DNA of 64,000 nt from Acidimicrobium ferrooxidans DSM 10331 (lineage in GTDB: Bacteria > Actinomycetota > Acidimicrobiia > Acidimicrobiales > Acidimicrobiaceae). The position numbers were made by a program, and so were the translations under genes. The notes below the pieces were generated by a model. That model had not been told where the DNA came from. It ran no database searches and saw only the letters and a list, made by a program, of their open reading frames with translations. How positions within the stretch are numbered: the stretch's first letter is position 1; each line of letters begins with the position of its first letter. The DNA lies in assembly GCF_000023265.1 (NCBI RefSeq), contig NC_013124.1:1048001-1112000 (forward strand), read 5' to 3'. Of the stretch, positions 33,552 to 42,302 are shown piece after piece.

Positions 33552-35783
33552 TCACGCTTGTGCTGGCACCAACCACGCCGAAGCCGTCGCTGCCGTTGAC
33601 AGGAAGGCTGAGGCGGTAGCGCCGAGGCCAGCAGGTTCTGGTGGAGGGAGGATCGTGAGCTCGCGATGCAAGGCGCCCGACGGTGTGAGCGCGACGATCC
33701 TCGTGATCGAGGGGAGGGGCGGCGAGGCCAGGGTGAGAGCGAGCAAGCAGCCGTCGTGGTTGCACGCGAGGGCGGCGTTGATCGGCAGTGCCGAGGCTGG
33801 TGCCGCGAGGCGGAGCTGGTGCACCGCGAAGCCTGATCCCGTGACGGTGCCGGTGTACACGAGTGCCGACAGGCCCGTGCGCGGCTGGAGGTTACTTGCG
33901 CTGACGACGCCGACGCACCCGGTGTCGTGGCAGGACAGGGCGGTCGCTGGGTCATCGGCGAGGGCCCTGGGTTCAGGGCCGCGCACGGTCATGAGATGCC
34001 AGATGCGGCCGCCGTCGCGGCTCTCCGCGATGGCGGGGGCGATGGAACCGTAGCCGAGAGCGAAATCGTGCTCGGCGATCGCCACGCAGGACAACCCCGT
34101 CGGGCATGCGATCGAAAGCACCGAGAGGTCGTTCGGGGCGTTGGTGATGGTCGCTCGCTCGAAGGTCGTCCCGGCGTTGTCGGTGACGAGCACCGGGAAG
34201 CCGTGGTGGTGGCTTATGCCCGCGACTGCCACCACGCAGTGGCGTGCGCTTGCGCACGCGAGTCCCTGGGCCAGCGTCCCACGAGGGAGGGTATGGTCCG
34301 CCACGACATGGCCGTGCTCGAGCTCGACGAGGAACGTCGGACCATTGATCGATCCGGTGAGCAGGTCGCAGACGGTCGTCGTTGGGCACGAGAGTGCGAT
34401 GGGCGAGAGCAGTACGGCCGCGTTGGGGAGCTGTAGCACCTCTCTCATGCTCGGGCGTGTCGCGAGGGAGTTGAAGCCGAGGAGCTGCGGACCACGTGCT
34501 GCCTCGAGCACCTCGAAGCAGATCGATTGCACACAGGAGGTCAGGCTCGCAGGTGATGGGTTCATCCCGAGCTGCTGACCGAGGCTGATCGAGGAACCGA
34601 CGGCGAGACGGTTGCCGCGAGGTGCGACGTGGATAATGACGGCCGGTCCGGCGCTGCCCGGGGTTGCGGTCGCGATGCACTCAGTCGCACCCTGCGTGCA
34701 GAACAGGCTGAGCTCCTCAGCGGCCGGGCTCGATGGCAGCGTGAGCGCGCGAGGACGAGGTCCGAGCTGGAACACCACGGACGTGGTCTTCGTGGCACCC
34801 GAGAGCTGGGCGAGACAGAAGGAGCTCGAGCACGCCAGACCGCGCAGCGCGGAGGTCGACGATGGTGCGGAGATCGTCACGGCGGTCGCGTGTGCTGCGG
34901 TGAGCTCGGTTGCCTGGACCGCTCCGCTCGAGGTGACCGGGTTCGCGACGAACCAGCAGTTCGCTGGGTCGCAGCTCGCTTGGAGTCCGAAGGCGTTCGG
35001 GCTCGGGTGGGCGAGCACCGTCGCAAAGCCCTTCGAGAGCGAGCCCTCGTAGGCCCCGCTCTCGAAGGGGCCGTTCGTGTTGGCCGTGGGAGTCGCCCCT
35101 TGCGGGGGAGGGAGCGTCGAGACCACGTCGACGCACAAGGAGGCGTTGGCGCAGGCGATCGAGTTGCGCTCTGCCGGCGCGATGTCGGGGAGCTGGAGCG
35201 GTTCCCAGGGTGCAGCAGAGGTGAGGCGGACGTAGCCGGCGGTGGTGCCGTCACGCGTACCAGTGGTCCAGCAGGGTCCGGAAGGGATGCAACCCAGTGT
35301 GGATGGTTCGTAGCCGGCTGCGACCGCGACGCTCTGGAGACCGACGCTGTCGGCAGTATCGGTCTCGAAGAGCTGGCCCGTGCCGGAGTTCTCGAGTGGG
35401 GGCTCGGCGAGGACGTAGCAGACCCGGGGACTCTGGCAGGCGGTCGCGGGAACGAAGGCGTCGGACGGGAGCGAAATGGGGGAGAAGGTGAGGCTTGCGT
35501 TCGTGCTTGCCCAGAGGCTGCTCGCCCCCTGCGCGTTCGATGTGGCGAGAAGGCAGGTCGATCCGGCGCACGAGTACTGCCTCGAGAGCCCTGGAGTACT
35601 GACGCTCTGCCCCTCGCCGACCGCGATCGGGATGGCTCGCAGGTTCGTCGGCAGGGAAGCGGCGCCGGCCGGGGGAGCCGGGCGCGACGACGTCGAGGCG
35701 ATGACGACAGCGAGCGTTCCTCCCACGAGGACGATGACGAGGGCCGGGACGACGAGTGGGCCGGTACGAGCGGAGCGCGCCAT
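33552..35783 (-). CDS. Secreted/anchored cysteine-hairpin repeat protein, probable beta-propeller
   Basis: A 743-residue protein with an N-terminal membrane segment (LVVPALVIVLVGGTLAVVIAS, about residues 10-30; signal anchor or signal peptide) and an extracytoplasmic body. The body repeats a hairpin with two cysteines 3-6 residues apart thirteen times: for example YSCAGSTCLL, LGCIPSGPCWT, IACANASLCVD, ASCDPANCWF, LACSSSFCLA, LACASARHCVV, IACPTGLSCVA, LACNHDGCLL. Between them are short strands with ASTNASLTF or SRDGGRIWH-like segments that recall BNR/sialidase blades. So it is probably one or two beta-propellers with a disulfide in each blade. Function unknown. No partner gene adjoins it. Confidence 0.75.
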   Translation of the reverse strand: MARSARTGPLVVPALVIVLVGGTLAVVIASTSSRPAPPAGAASLPTNLRAIPIAVGEGQSVSTPGLSRQYSCAGSTCLLATSNAQGASSLWASTNASLTFSPISLPSDAFVPATACQSPRVCYVLAEPPLENSGTGQLFETDTADSVGLQSVAVAAGYEPSTLGCIPSGPCWTTGTRDGTTAGYVRLTSAAPWEPLQLPDIAPAERNSIACANASLCVDVVSTLPPPQGATPTANTNGPFESGAYEGSLSKGFATVLAHPSPNAFGLQASCDPANCWFVANPVTSSGAVQATELTAAHATAVTISAPSSTSALRGLACSSSFCLAQLSGATKTTSVVFQLGPRPRALTLPSSPAAEELSLFCTQGATECIATATPGSAGPAVIIHVAPRGNRLAVGSSISLGQQLGMNPSPASLTSCVQSICFEVLEAARGPQLLGFNSLATRPSMREVLQLPNAAVLLSPIALSCPTTTVCDLLTGSINGPTFLVELEHGHVVADHTLPRGTLAQGLACASARHCVVAVAGISHHHGFPVLVTDNAGTTFERATITNAPNDLSVLSIACPTGLSCVAIAEHDFALGYGSIAPAIAESRDGGRIWHLMTVRGPEPRALADDPATALSCHDTGCVGVVSASNLQPRTGLSALVYTGTVTGSGFAVHQLRLAAPASALPINAALACNHDGCLLALTLASPPLPSITRIVALTPSGALHRELTILPPPEPAGLGATASAFLSTAATASAWLVPAQA

Positions 35784-35989
35784 GGTGGGATTCTACATCA
35801 CGTTGTCGACACGGAAAGGGCTGTCGCCCGGCAACGGTGCGAGCGTGAACCCGTAGGAACAGCTGGTGGGCGCGATGTCGAGCGACGACCTCGTTGGGGA
35901 CCGGTCGAGTGCACGGCGCTCCTCAGGGAGCTGTCGTGCCGACACTCTCTGAACCACCCCCAAGTTTCGTGCACACCTCGTGACGTGTG

Positions 35990-36522
35990 AACGGTCTCGG
36001 ACTCGGCCGCCAGATGGCCATCGTACTCCTGTTCGACCTCGACGGGCGGACGACGTCCCAGCCGGTGCGTGAGCCTGCGCGTGCTGGAGCGGTGCACCCA
36101 GGCTGAGGTCGTCTCCTCGAGGTCCGTGAGGCTCACGAGGGGCCCGCGCGCGCAGGGTGAGCCAGGCCACACGCACTCGGTTGTGGAGAGACCGATCGTG
36201 GTCTCGGCGAGCGCGTTGTCATAGCCATCCCCGACAGAGCCGATCGAGGGCACCAGGCCCGGCAGCAGGAGCGATTTGCCAACGTGAAGCGCCGAGTGGG
36301 TTTGGCCTGCATCTTGCGTGATGGATCGTGCGTTCGGTTGCGGGGGTGCCCCTCGTGTGCTCGTCGGCCCTCGGCCATGCGCAGGGCACGCTCGACGAGT
36401 CGGGTGTCGTGGCAAAGCACGAGACCCACCCCCTTTGAGATCGTGCCGGCGAAGGCGTCGATCACGAAGGCCGTGGTGGCACGCCACCCGTGAGCCGGAC
36501 GCAGGTGACGTCCGCCGCGCAC
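35990..36522 (-). pseudogene. IS3-family transposase (OrfB) remnant
   Basis: Decayed integrase-type transposase read from right to left. One frame (36522 down to about 36320) gives TAFVIDAFAGTISKGVGLVLCHDTR; after a frameshift near 36313 a second frame gives DAGQTHSALHVGKSLLLPGLVPSIG, GSVGDGYDNALAETTIGL and PPVEVEQEYDGH, matching the DDE core and end of IS3-type OrfB. The N-terminal part is missing. It abuts an IS21 remnant at about 36522, so one element probably inserted into or was deleted against the other. Confidence 0.75.
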
Positions 36523-36744
36523 AGCTCGTTATGGGGCCCCCTGGTGGGGGACCCGGTGCTCGCGACGGCCATCCTGGACCGCTTGCTCCACCACGCCACG
36601 GTCCTGAACATCCGAGGCGAGAGCTACCGCCTGAAGGACCGCACCAAGCAACGGCTCCGCGGTGGGCTGCTGCCCCAGGCAGCCGAGGCCATGGCGAAGG
36701 GAGGTGATGCCGAGCACCACGCTCTGGGGAGCTATCCCCTATAG
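36523..36744 (+). pseudogene. istB: 3' fragment of IS21-family istB (helper ATPase)
   Basis: The frame encodes GDPVLATAILDRLLHHATV followed by LNIRGESYRLKDRTKQ, the conserved C-terminal end of IstB, and stops at 36744. The nucleotide-binding N-terminal part and istA are gone. It is truncated at the junction with the IS3 remnant. Confidence 0.8.
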
Positions 36745-36808
36745 TTGTGTCGCAGGTGGGTCACTTCTGACCGGTGATCTCGGGTCAAAAGAAGGCCGGT
36801 GCCTACAA
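36523..36808 (+). mobile_element. IS21-family right-end remnant
   Basis: The istB fragment is followed by two copies of a motif, GGGTCACTTCTGACCGG near 36760 and GGGTCAAAAGAAGGCCGG near 36782, ending about TGCCTACA at 36807. Repeated GGGTCA-type motifs are typical of IS21 termini. The left end is absent, so the element is dead. The orphan nuclease-like gene starts right after it. Confidence 0.65.
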
Positions 36809-36893
36809 TCGGCACCCGGCGAGATCAGCGAGCGGTAGCGTGAGGACGTCGGGTCTCACATTGAGGGTGGACTCGGTTGTGGGGGCCGGTCAC

Positions 36894-38231
36894 ATGGCAT
36901 CGAGCTTTCTCGGGCATCTATCGAACAACGATCACCTCCAGGTCATGCGCCATCCTGCGCAGCAGCACAACGTCAACGTCATCGAGTCGCTCATCCGTCG
37001 TCTTCGTCAATGCCGCACCTTCGACCAGTACGACGACGTTCAGCGCGAGCTGTTCCAGCACCTACACTGCCGCGAACAGCACCGTTCCGACTGCCGACGC
37101 TGTGCTGCTCGACTTCAGCGGGGACGATCTCTTCCCGCATTACTCCCGCAGCTCCCTCTCGGTGTAGACCCACTCGACCCAGAGACCTGGCGCATCGAGG
37201 ACCTCGTCTTCGATCGCGTATGTCGCCAGCTCCGAGCGGTCGGCGACGCACTCGCGTGGCGGGCATCGGGCTACGACCGCCGGTACGTCATCGCGCTGAG
37301 CAGCAACGCCTCCCCGGGGGTCATGGCGGGAAAGACTGGCCTGCCTGCTGAACTTGGTGCTGCGACCGAGCTTCGCAAGAGAGGGAGCTTCGCTCTCCTC
37401 CACGATCTCACGAACTGCCTGCGCATCGGGGACATCACGGAGTTCAAGTCGGATGGTTCGAAGCTCCTCTACGAAATCAAGTCAAGTCCCACGGCGAAGA
37501 AAGGACCACAACGCAGACGCATGGAGGCCGCTGTCGAAGCCGTTATGACCGGCGGCGAGCTTCCCGGACGACCGGGACAACGGATCGTGAGCCCGACCCA
37601 GCGCTGCGGAACGCACATCCGTGCGTTCGTAACCGGCATCGACGAGGCCGTCCGCCGAGGTATCGCCGGGGCCGCCATTTCGGATGCCCGTGCATTGACT
37701 GCCTTCTCGTTTCCCACGCTCGCGCAGACTCGATCGAACGATTCGGCACGGCAGCTTCTCGACGATTTCCATGCTGAGCGCCAGAGCGCGATCGAACGTG
37801 CGGGAATCGCCAATGTTTTGCATCACGTAACGGTCGCAAGCGCAACGCGCAATCACGACTTCGTTCCCTCTGTGATGCCCTTCGCGCTCTTTCCCCTGCC
37901 ACCCATCCAGGCCGCTCTCCTCATCTGCGACTACATCGGCTTCAGCATTACCGTCGCGCCGGAGCGAATCGCCGATCACTTTGAGCGCCTGGGGTTCACT
38001 GCCGACATTCCGCTTGTCACGGCCAACGACAGCCTTGTCGCCACTGACACGATCATCAACGTGCGACGGGGCTCCCGGGGTATCCGGCTGCACCCAGGTG
38101 CCCTCTACGAACTCCTCATCGAGTGCCTCGACCTCGGATCGTGGGCTACGGCCATTGCTGAAGTTGTCGATGACTCGGACGCTCCGCCCCATCCCGTGCT
38201 TGCTTTCTTGACGACTCGTGTTTGGCGCTGA
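36894..38231 (+). CDS. Orphan PD-(D/E)XK nuclease-like protein between IS remnants
   Basis: A 445-residue protein I cannot assign to a named family. Near the middle it has ELGAATELRKRG, then LRIGDITEFKSDG and LLYEIKSSPT: the acidic residues Glu158, Asp180 and Glu194-x-Lys196 have the spacing of a PD-(D/E)XK nuclease core. The N-terminal region has a Cys/His cluster (HLHCREQHRSDCRRC) that could bind zinc. The C-terminal half, with FALFPLPPIQAALLICDYIG, has no recognised domain. The ATG at 36894 follows GGGGGCC; a GTG at 36840 is an alternative. Codon use is less GC-biased than its neighbours, and it is flanked by an IS21 end and an IS3 element, suggesting acquisition by transfer. A defence or mobile-element role is plausible but unproven. 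Confidence 0.7.
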   Translation: MASSFLGHLSNNDHLQVMRHPAQQHNVNVIESLIRRLRQCRTFDQYDDVQRELFQHLHCREQHRSDCRRCAARLQRGRSLPALLPQLPLGVDPLDPETWRIEDLVFDRVCRQLRAVGDALAWRASGYDRRYVIALSSNASPGVMAGKTGLPAELGAATELRKRGSFALLHDLTNCLRIGDITEFKSDGSKLLYEIKSSPTAKKGPQRRRMEAAVEAVMTGGELPGRPGQRIVSPTQRCGTHIRAFVTGIDEAVRRGIAGAAISDARALTAFSFPTLAQTRSNDSARQLLDDFHAERQSAIERAGIANVLHHVTVASATRNHDFVPSVMPFALFPLPPIQAALLICDYIGFSITVAPERIADHFERLGFTADIPLVTANDSLVATDTIINVRRGSRGIRLHPGALYELLIECLDLGSWATAIAEVVDDSDAPPHPVLAFLTTRVWR

Positions 38232-38299
38232 GGCCCACGCCAGAGGGGTCGACCAAAGCCTTTCCCCGACTTGACCCTCGGTGACTGTAAGCAGCGGGC

Positions 38300-38324
38300 T
38301 GGCCTTCCCCCCTCCAGGTTGACA
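38300..38324 (+). repeat. Left terminal inverted repeat of the IS3 element
   Basis: Begins TGGCCTTCCCCCC and ends TTGACA, with 12 of 13 outer bases and the inner six matching the right end. Confidence 0.8.
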
Positions 38325-38343
38325 CCTGCTATAGGAGGAAGGG

Positions 38344-38800
38344 ATGAGCCAGACACCGAATCCACCACCGGGCGAGGCCCCCGTTCGTCGATGACGAGGC
38401 CGTTACCCGAGCCAGTTCCTCAAAGGACGCCGCAGCGTTGGTGCTCGACCAGTACCGCACCATCGCTGACGTCGCTCGCGAACTTGGCATCAACGAGCAG
38501 ACCCTTGGGAACTGGGTGCGTCAGGAACGCATCGACCGAGGTGAGCGAGAAGGCCTGACGAGCGCCGAGCGCGAGGAGATGACCCGCCTGCGCCGCCAGG
38601 TCAAGCAGCTCACCATAGAACGAGACCTGGCGAAACGTTGCCTGGCCTTTGCGGATCCTGCGAGGGCAACCAGTGACCCGCTACCGCTGGGTTGCCAACC
38701 AGGAGGCCGAGGGCGTCCCAGTAGCGGCGGCGTGCCGAGTAGCGATGGTCTCCCGCCAGGCGTACTACGCCTGGCGACGCTGGCGCGAGCGCGGCCCTGA
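38344..38800 (+). pseudogene. IS3 transposase OrfA, broken
   Basis: The natural start is the ATG at 38344 with AGGAGG upstream (MSQTPNPPPGEAPVRR), but a TGA at 38392 stops it. Reading on gives RYPSQFLK, then an extra G at 38425 shifts the frame to DAAALVLDQYRTIADVA and RELGINEQTLGNWVRQE, the helix-turn-helix and leucine-zipper regions of IS3 OrfA. The expected C-terminal stop is also lost; the frame runs to 38800. So it has one nonsense codon and one single-base insertion. Confidence 0.8.
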
Positions 38801-39589
38801 CCACGAGCACCTGGTGCTCACGAGCGAGCTTCGCGCCATCTGGGAGGCGAGCGACGGCACCTACGGCAGCCCCCGCATCACCCACGAGCTGCGACGACGT
38901 GGTTACTGCGTCAACCACAAGCGGGTGGAACGCCTGATGCGCGAGCTCGAGATAGCCGCCTGCCCACGCCGGCGCTTCGTAGCCACGACGAGGCGGGGAG
39001 AGGACGCAGCGCTCCTGGACCTCGTCCGTCAGGACTTCGCTCTTGGTGAGCCGAAGCGCAGGTATGTGAGCGACATCACCGACGTCCGAAGCGACGAGGG
39101 GTTCTGCTACCTCGCCACGGTGGCAGATCTTGGCTCGAGGCGCATCGTGGGCTGGTCGCTCCAGCGTCACATGCCCGATGACCTGGTGGTCGAGGCGATC
39201 TGCGGAGCTCTTCGGACCCGGGGCAGCCTGGCAGGGGCGCTCTTCCACAGCGATCGCGGTAGCCAGTACCTCTCCCGGAAGGTTCGCCAGCTCTGCGCAA
39301 TGCTCGGGCTTCGCCAGTCGGTGGGCAGGGTCGCGACCTGCTACGACAACGCCGTGGCCGAGGCCTTCTTCGGGAGCCTGAAGCGCGAGCTGGTGGCTCG
39401 CTACCGCTTCGCGAACCTCGCCCCGAGGCTCGCTCTGCCATCGCTACCTGGATCCACCGCTACAACACGGTCCGCCTGCACTCGAGCCTCGGGTACGTGC
39501 CGCCCGTCGAGTACGAGCTCTCCTGGGCCTGCCGGGAGGTGGCCGTGGCCTACATTCAGACTGTCAAGCAAATGGGGGGAAGCCCATGA
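38649..39589 (+). pseudogene. IS3 transposase OrfB, frameshifted near its 3' end
   Basis: DDE integrase domain with TGTYGSPRITHELRRRGY equivalents, first catalytic Asp in YVSDITDV, second in FHSDRGSQY, and Glu in DNAVAEAFFGSLKREL. A GTG at 38673 (MTRYRWVANQ) is the likely start. At about 39422 two surplus bases (or one lost) throw the frame off; the shifted frame resumes EARSAIATWIHRYNTVRLHS and ends PPVEYELSW... to a stop at 39589. The core catalytic residues are intact, only the last 55 residues are out of frame. Confidence 0.82.
39562..39586 (-). repeat. Right terminal inverted repeat of the IS3 element
   Basis: Reverse complement reads TGGGCTTCCCCCC, six variable bases, TTGACA. It overlaps the original end of orfB, which would stop at 39589. 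Confidence 0.8.
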
Positions 39590-40131
39590 CCTCTCCTGGC
39601 TGACGGCTGGAGGGAAATCGCGGACGCCGAATTCGTGGCTGCGTTCACGAACCCTTCCGTCCCCATGAAGCTTTGCACCCAGACCATTGTCGAAGAGCGC
39701 AACCTCTGGGTCGAGACCAGCGACATGCTCGCTCTGGGCCGGCTGCTCGCAGAGAGCGGCCAGGTTGCCATCTCATTGTCGGGGCATGCTCGACGGGCGC
39801 CTCCTGGGCGGATCTCCACGGTGGCAAGCGCTCCGTCCCACACGATGGCAAGCTGGCCTTGGTGAGCGTCGGCATCTCGGGACAGCTCAGTCAGCCTGAG
39901 CACCTCGCCAGCTTGCGCTTACTCCTGGCCGGGTCGAGGTCCCACGGTTCGCAGACACCTCGGTGGTGCCGACGATCTCTTACGATCCCACCAGCGCGGC
40001 GTCGCCAGCGATCGGGGAGGTGCCGGCCAGCTCCACGAACAGACGCTCGGATCGGCGGCCAATGGTCGGGAAGGGGCGCGGCCACGACAAGCACCCTCGT
40101 TGGGTGGGGCTGGCCACGTCCTCGGTCCACC
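39590..40131. other. Gap between IS3 element and the lipoyl-assembly operon
   Basis: A 542-base region with no supported gene. A plus-strand open stretch at 39635-39865 and minus-strand pieces ending near 39980 show no recognisable domain or good start, and may be decayed coding DNA left by the neighbouring IS activity. Confidence 0.4.
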
Positions 40132-41232
40132 TCACTCCACGAAGAGTGCCTCGGCGTTGAGCTCGCGGAGGATGCCTTCGAGGTCGTCGGCAGTGGGACG
40201 GAAAGGGAAGTCGCGGAACGGCTCGCTGGCTCGGTAGGACCCGTAGGGCCGGGTGCACCCAGGGGAGCCGTCCTCGCCTGGGCAGCCGTTGGTCATGAAA
40301 GCCAGCCCCTCGTTGGCGACGCGCAAGAGGGTGTCGCGCTGAACCGCTCGCACCGCGACGAGGCTCCCTGCGTCGTCGAACGAGAAGTCCTCGACCCCGA
40401 AACCGTCGTGCTCGATGAGGTGTTTGGCGAGCTGGATCCGACGCCAACGGGTAATCGAGGTCTTCGGCACGGCCCCCATCCGGGAGTCGGGCTCGGGATT
40501 GAAGCAGAAGAGATACGGAAGGATCTGTCGGTCGAGGAGCCGGACGAAGAGCTCGATCAGATCACGGTCTCGTTCCCCGAGGCCTACCACCGTGTGACAG
40601 TTCACTTTCCATGGACCGAAGAGCTCTCGGGCATCGTCGACGACCTGCCAATACTTGGCCCAGGACAGTCCAGCGCCTCCAGCGGGGACATCGGTTCGCA
40701 GCGAGCGGAAGAGTTGTTCGGTCACGGCGTCGAGGCCGATGCCGATCATGTCCACCCCCAGCCTGCGAAAGCGCTCGAGCTTGCGACGGTTCAGTGTCGG
40801 TGGGGCAACGAGGATGGAGAGGGGGGTGCGGACGCGCGCTCGGATGCGCTCGGTGATCTCGCACGTGTCCTCGAAGGCGTAGGGAGAGGTCACCATGGAG
40901 ATGCACAGACGGGTCAGGCGTCGCTCGAGCATCGCCATGCGCTCCACAAGGTCGTCTGTGCGCACGAGGGGCCACTCCACTCTGATGAACGACTTGTCCT
41001 CGTAGTCGCCGGGGCGGGTCCGCGCGAGGCCGCAGTAGCCGCAGTCGCTCCGGCAGCCGTCCCCGTAATTGAGCAAGAGGTTGATCCCGCCGAAGGCGAA
41101 GTCTCTGCTGAAGCGACCGGAGCGGAACCCGAGTGCGATCGCCGAGGCGGCCGAGATCCGCACCCACTCCGGGCTCTCGTGCTCACCCAGCGTCCGTCGT
41201 CGGCGCAGGGCGAGGGGCGTCGAGGTGGTCAT
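40132..41232 (-). CDS. Radical SAM enzyme, probable LipS-type lipoyl synthase component
   Basis: A 366-residue radical S-adenosylmethionine enzyme. The cluster motif is CRSDCGYCGLAR (C-x3-C-x2-C) near 62, followed by SPYAFEDTCEITERI and GVDMIGIGLDAVTEQLF typical of the biotin-synthase-like subgroup. Near the C-terminus the segment NGCPGEDGSPGCTRPYGSYR supplies two further cysteines that could bind an auxiliary cluster used as sulfur donor. The ATG at 41232 has AAAGGAG upstream and overlaps the ligase stop as ATGA. Last gene of a five-gene lipoyl operon with a second radical SAM enzyme, two ligases and a carrier. In archaea and some bacteria LipS1 and LipS2 jointly replace LipA; I cannot say which this is. 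Confidence 0.8.
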   Translation of the reverse strand: MTTSTPLALRRRRTLGEHESPEWVRISAASAIALGFRSGRFSRDFAFGGINLLLNYGDGCRSDCGYCGLARTRPGDYEDKSFIRVEWPLVRTDDLVERMAMLERRLTRLCISMVTSPYAFEDTCEITERIRARVRTPLSILVAPPTLNRRKLERFRRLGVDMIGIGLDAVTEQLFRSLRTDVPAGGAGLSWAKYWQVVDDARELFGPWKVNCHTVVGLGERDRDLIELFVRLLDRQILPYLFCFNPEPDSRMGAVPKTSITRWRRIQLAKHLIEHDGFGVEDFSFDDAGSLVAVRAVQRDTLLRVANEGLAFMTNGCPGEDGSPGCTRPYGSYRASEPFRDFPFRPTADDLEGILRELNAEALFVE

Positions 41233-42302
41233 GAATGTCTCCTTTCTGGGAGTAGGCAGGATCCGAGTCGGTGGGGGGCGGCGAGCGGGCTGAGGCTCGC
41301 GTGGAAGGCTTCCGTGATGCGTCGAGGCGGAGCGAGGTGGCCAAGCACGTCGCACGCTCGATCCGCGAGGTAGCTCGGGTCGGCGGGCTCGAAACGCAGC
41401 GCCCGGGTGAGCGTGATCAGCCGGGCATCAACTTCGAGAAAGTCCCCGGAGACCTGCACGGAGCTCACCACTCCACCCCGAACGTCGAGGTGCAGTTCGA
41501 CGGTCCCGATGGCCGTTCGCAGGGTCACCCGAGTCGCGCTCGGCTCGTGAGCCGAGCTACCGTGGATCCAGTCCCGATCGGCGTAGGTCGAGATCTCGAG
41601 GTCACGTGCCAGCATGAGCTCCTCGGCGCGCGGCGCGCTCTGGACCCATCGTGACCGACCAAGGCCCATCGCGACCGCGTCGGCCACCACGGTGACGAGG
41701 TCCGCGCCGCACCAGGCCTCCCCACGGAGCTCGCTGACGGTGACGACGGAGCGTGCGAGTAGCTTGGCGCGCTTGTCGGCAAGCTTGGCGGCGGGTGGGC
41801 GTAGGACCTCGAGGAGGAGGCGATGGTCGAGGTCGGCGAGGATCGAAGCGTGGCAGAGGGTGCCCCCACGCGCAGGTCGATACATCCCCAGACCGGCGAT
41901 CTTGCGCCCATCCACGAGCAGGTCGTTCTTGCCCTCGAGGGTCGCCCGCAGGCCGATGGTTTCGAGTGCGCCGATGAGGAGCCGGGCGAACGCCGTCAGA
42001 ACTTCCCGAGGGGTCGCACGCCGCTCGGGCAGGGCCAATGCCACGCCAAGCTGGGCATCTCCCATGAGGATGGTGCCACCGCCAGTAGGTCTGCGCCCAA
42101 GGTCGAGCCCCAGGCGCTCGACGGTGACGAGGTCGACCTCGGCCGCAGCGCGCTGGTGGCGACCGACGAGGACCGTATGGTTACGGTACGTGTAGCAGCG
42201 CAGGACCGGCTCGTCGACGGCGCACTGGACGAGCGCATCGTCGAGGGCGAGACCCTCGGCGGCACCGACGCCGTGGTCGAGGATGACGCGAAGCGAGCTC
42301 AC
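41229..42302 (-). CDS. Lipoate-protein ligase A family enzyme with C-terminal accessory domain
   Basis: A 357-residue ligase that attaches lipoate or octanoate to a carrier lysine. Motifs: TYRNHTVLVGRHQ, the nucleotide-binding RRPTGGGTILMGDAQLGVA near 76, and the catalytic-lysine strand NDLLVDGRKIAGLGMYRPARGG near 137. The C-terminal part contains GGVVSSVQVSGDFLEVDARLITL, which fits the LplA accessory domain, so both halves of the bipartite type are fused here. GTG at 42302 overlaps the upstream radical SAM stop as GTGA, and its own stop overlaps the next gene. Probably loads the GcvH-like carrier of the same operon. Confidence 0.85.
   Translation of the reverse strand: MSSLRVILDHGVGAAEGLALDDALVQCAVDEPVLRCYTYRNHTVLVGRHQRAAAEVDLVTVERLGLDLGRRPTGGGTILMGDAQLGVALALPERRATPREVLTAFARLLIGALETIGLRATLEGKNDLLVDGRKIAGLGMYRPARGGTLCHASILADLDHRLLLEVLRPPAAKLADKRAKLLARSVVTVSELRGEAWCGADLVTVVADAVAMGLGRSRWVQSAPRAEELMLARDLEISTYADRDWIHGSSAHEPSATRVTLRTAIGTVELHLDVRGGVVSSVQVSGDFLEVDARLITLTRALRFEPADPSYLADRACDVLGHLAPPRRITEAFHASLSPLAAPHRLGSCLLPERRHS

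Larger units (their letters stand above)
38300..39586 (+). mobile_element. IS3-family insertion sequence, inactivated
   Basis: A 1287-bp element bounded by imperfect 25-bp inverted repeats: left TGGCCTTCCCCCC-N6-TTGACA (38300-38324), right the reverse complement of TGGGCTTCCCCCC-N6-TTGACA (39562-39586). It begins TG and ends CA, as IS3 elements do. It contains orfA and orfB in overlapping frames. I see no clear target-site duplication. Both reading frames carry lesions, so it should not transpose by itself. Confidence 0.85.

Noticed and set aside
39635..39865. Small plus-strand gene after the IS3 element
   Set aside because: No ribosome-binding site and no recognisable protein; likely decayed sequence.
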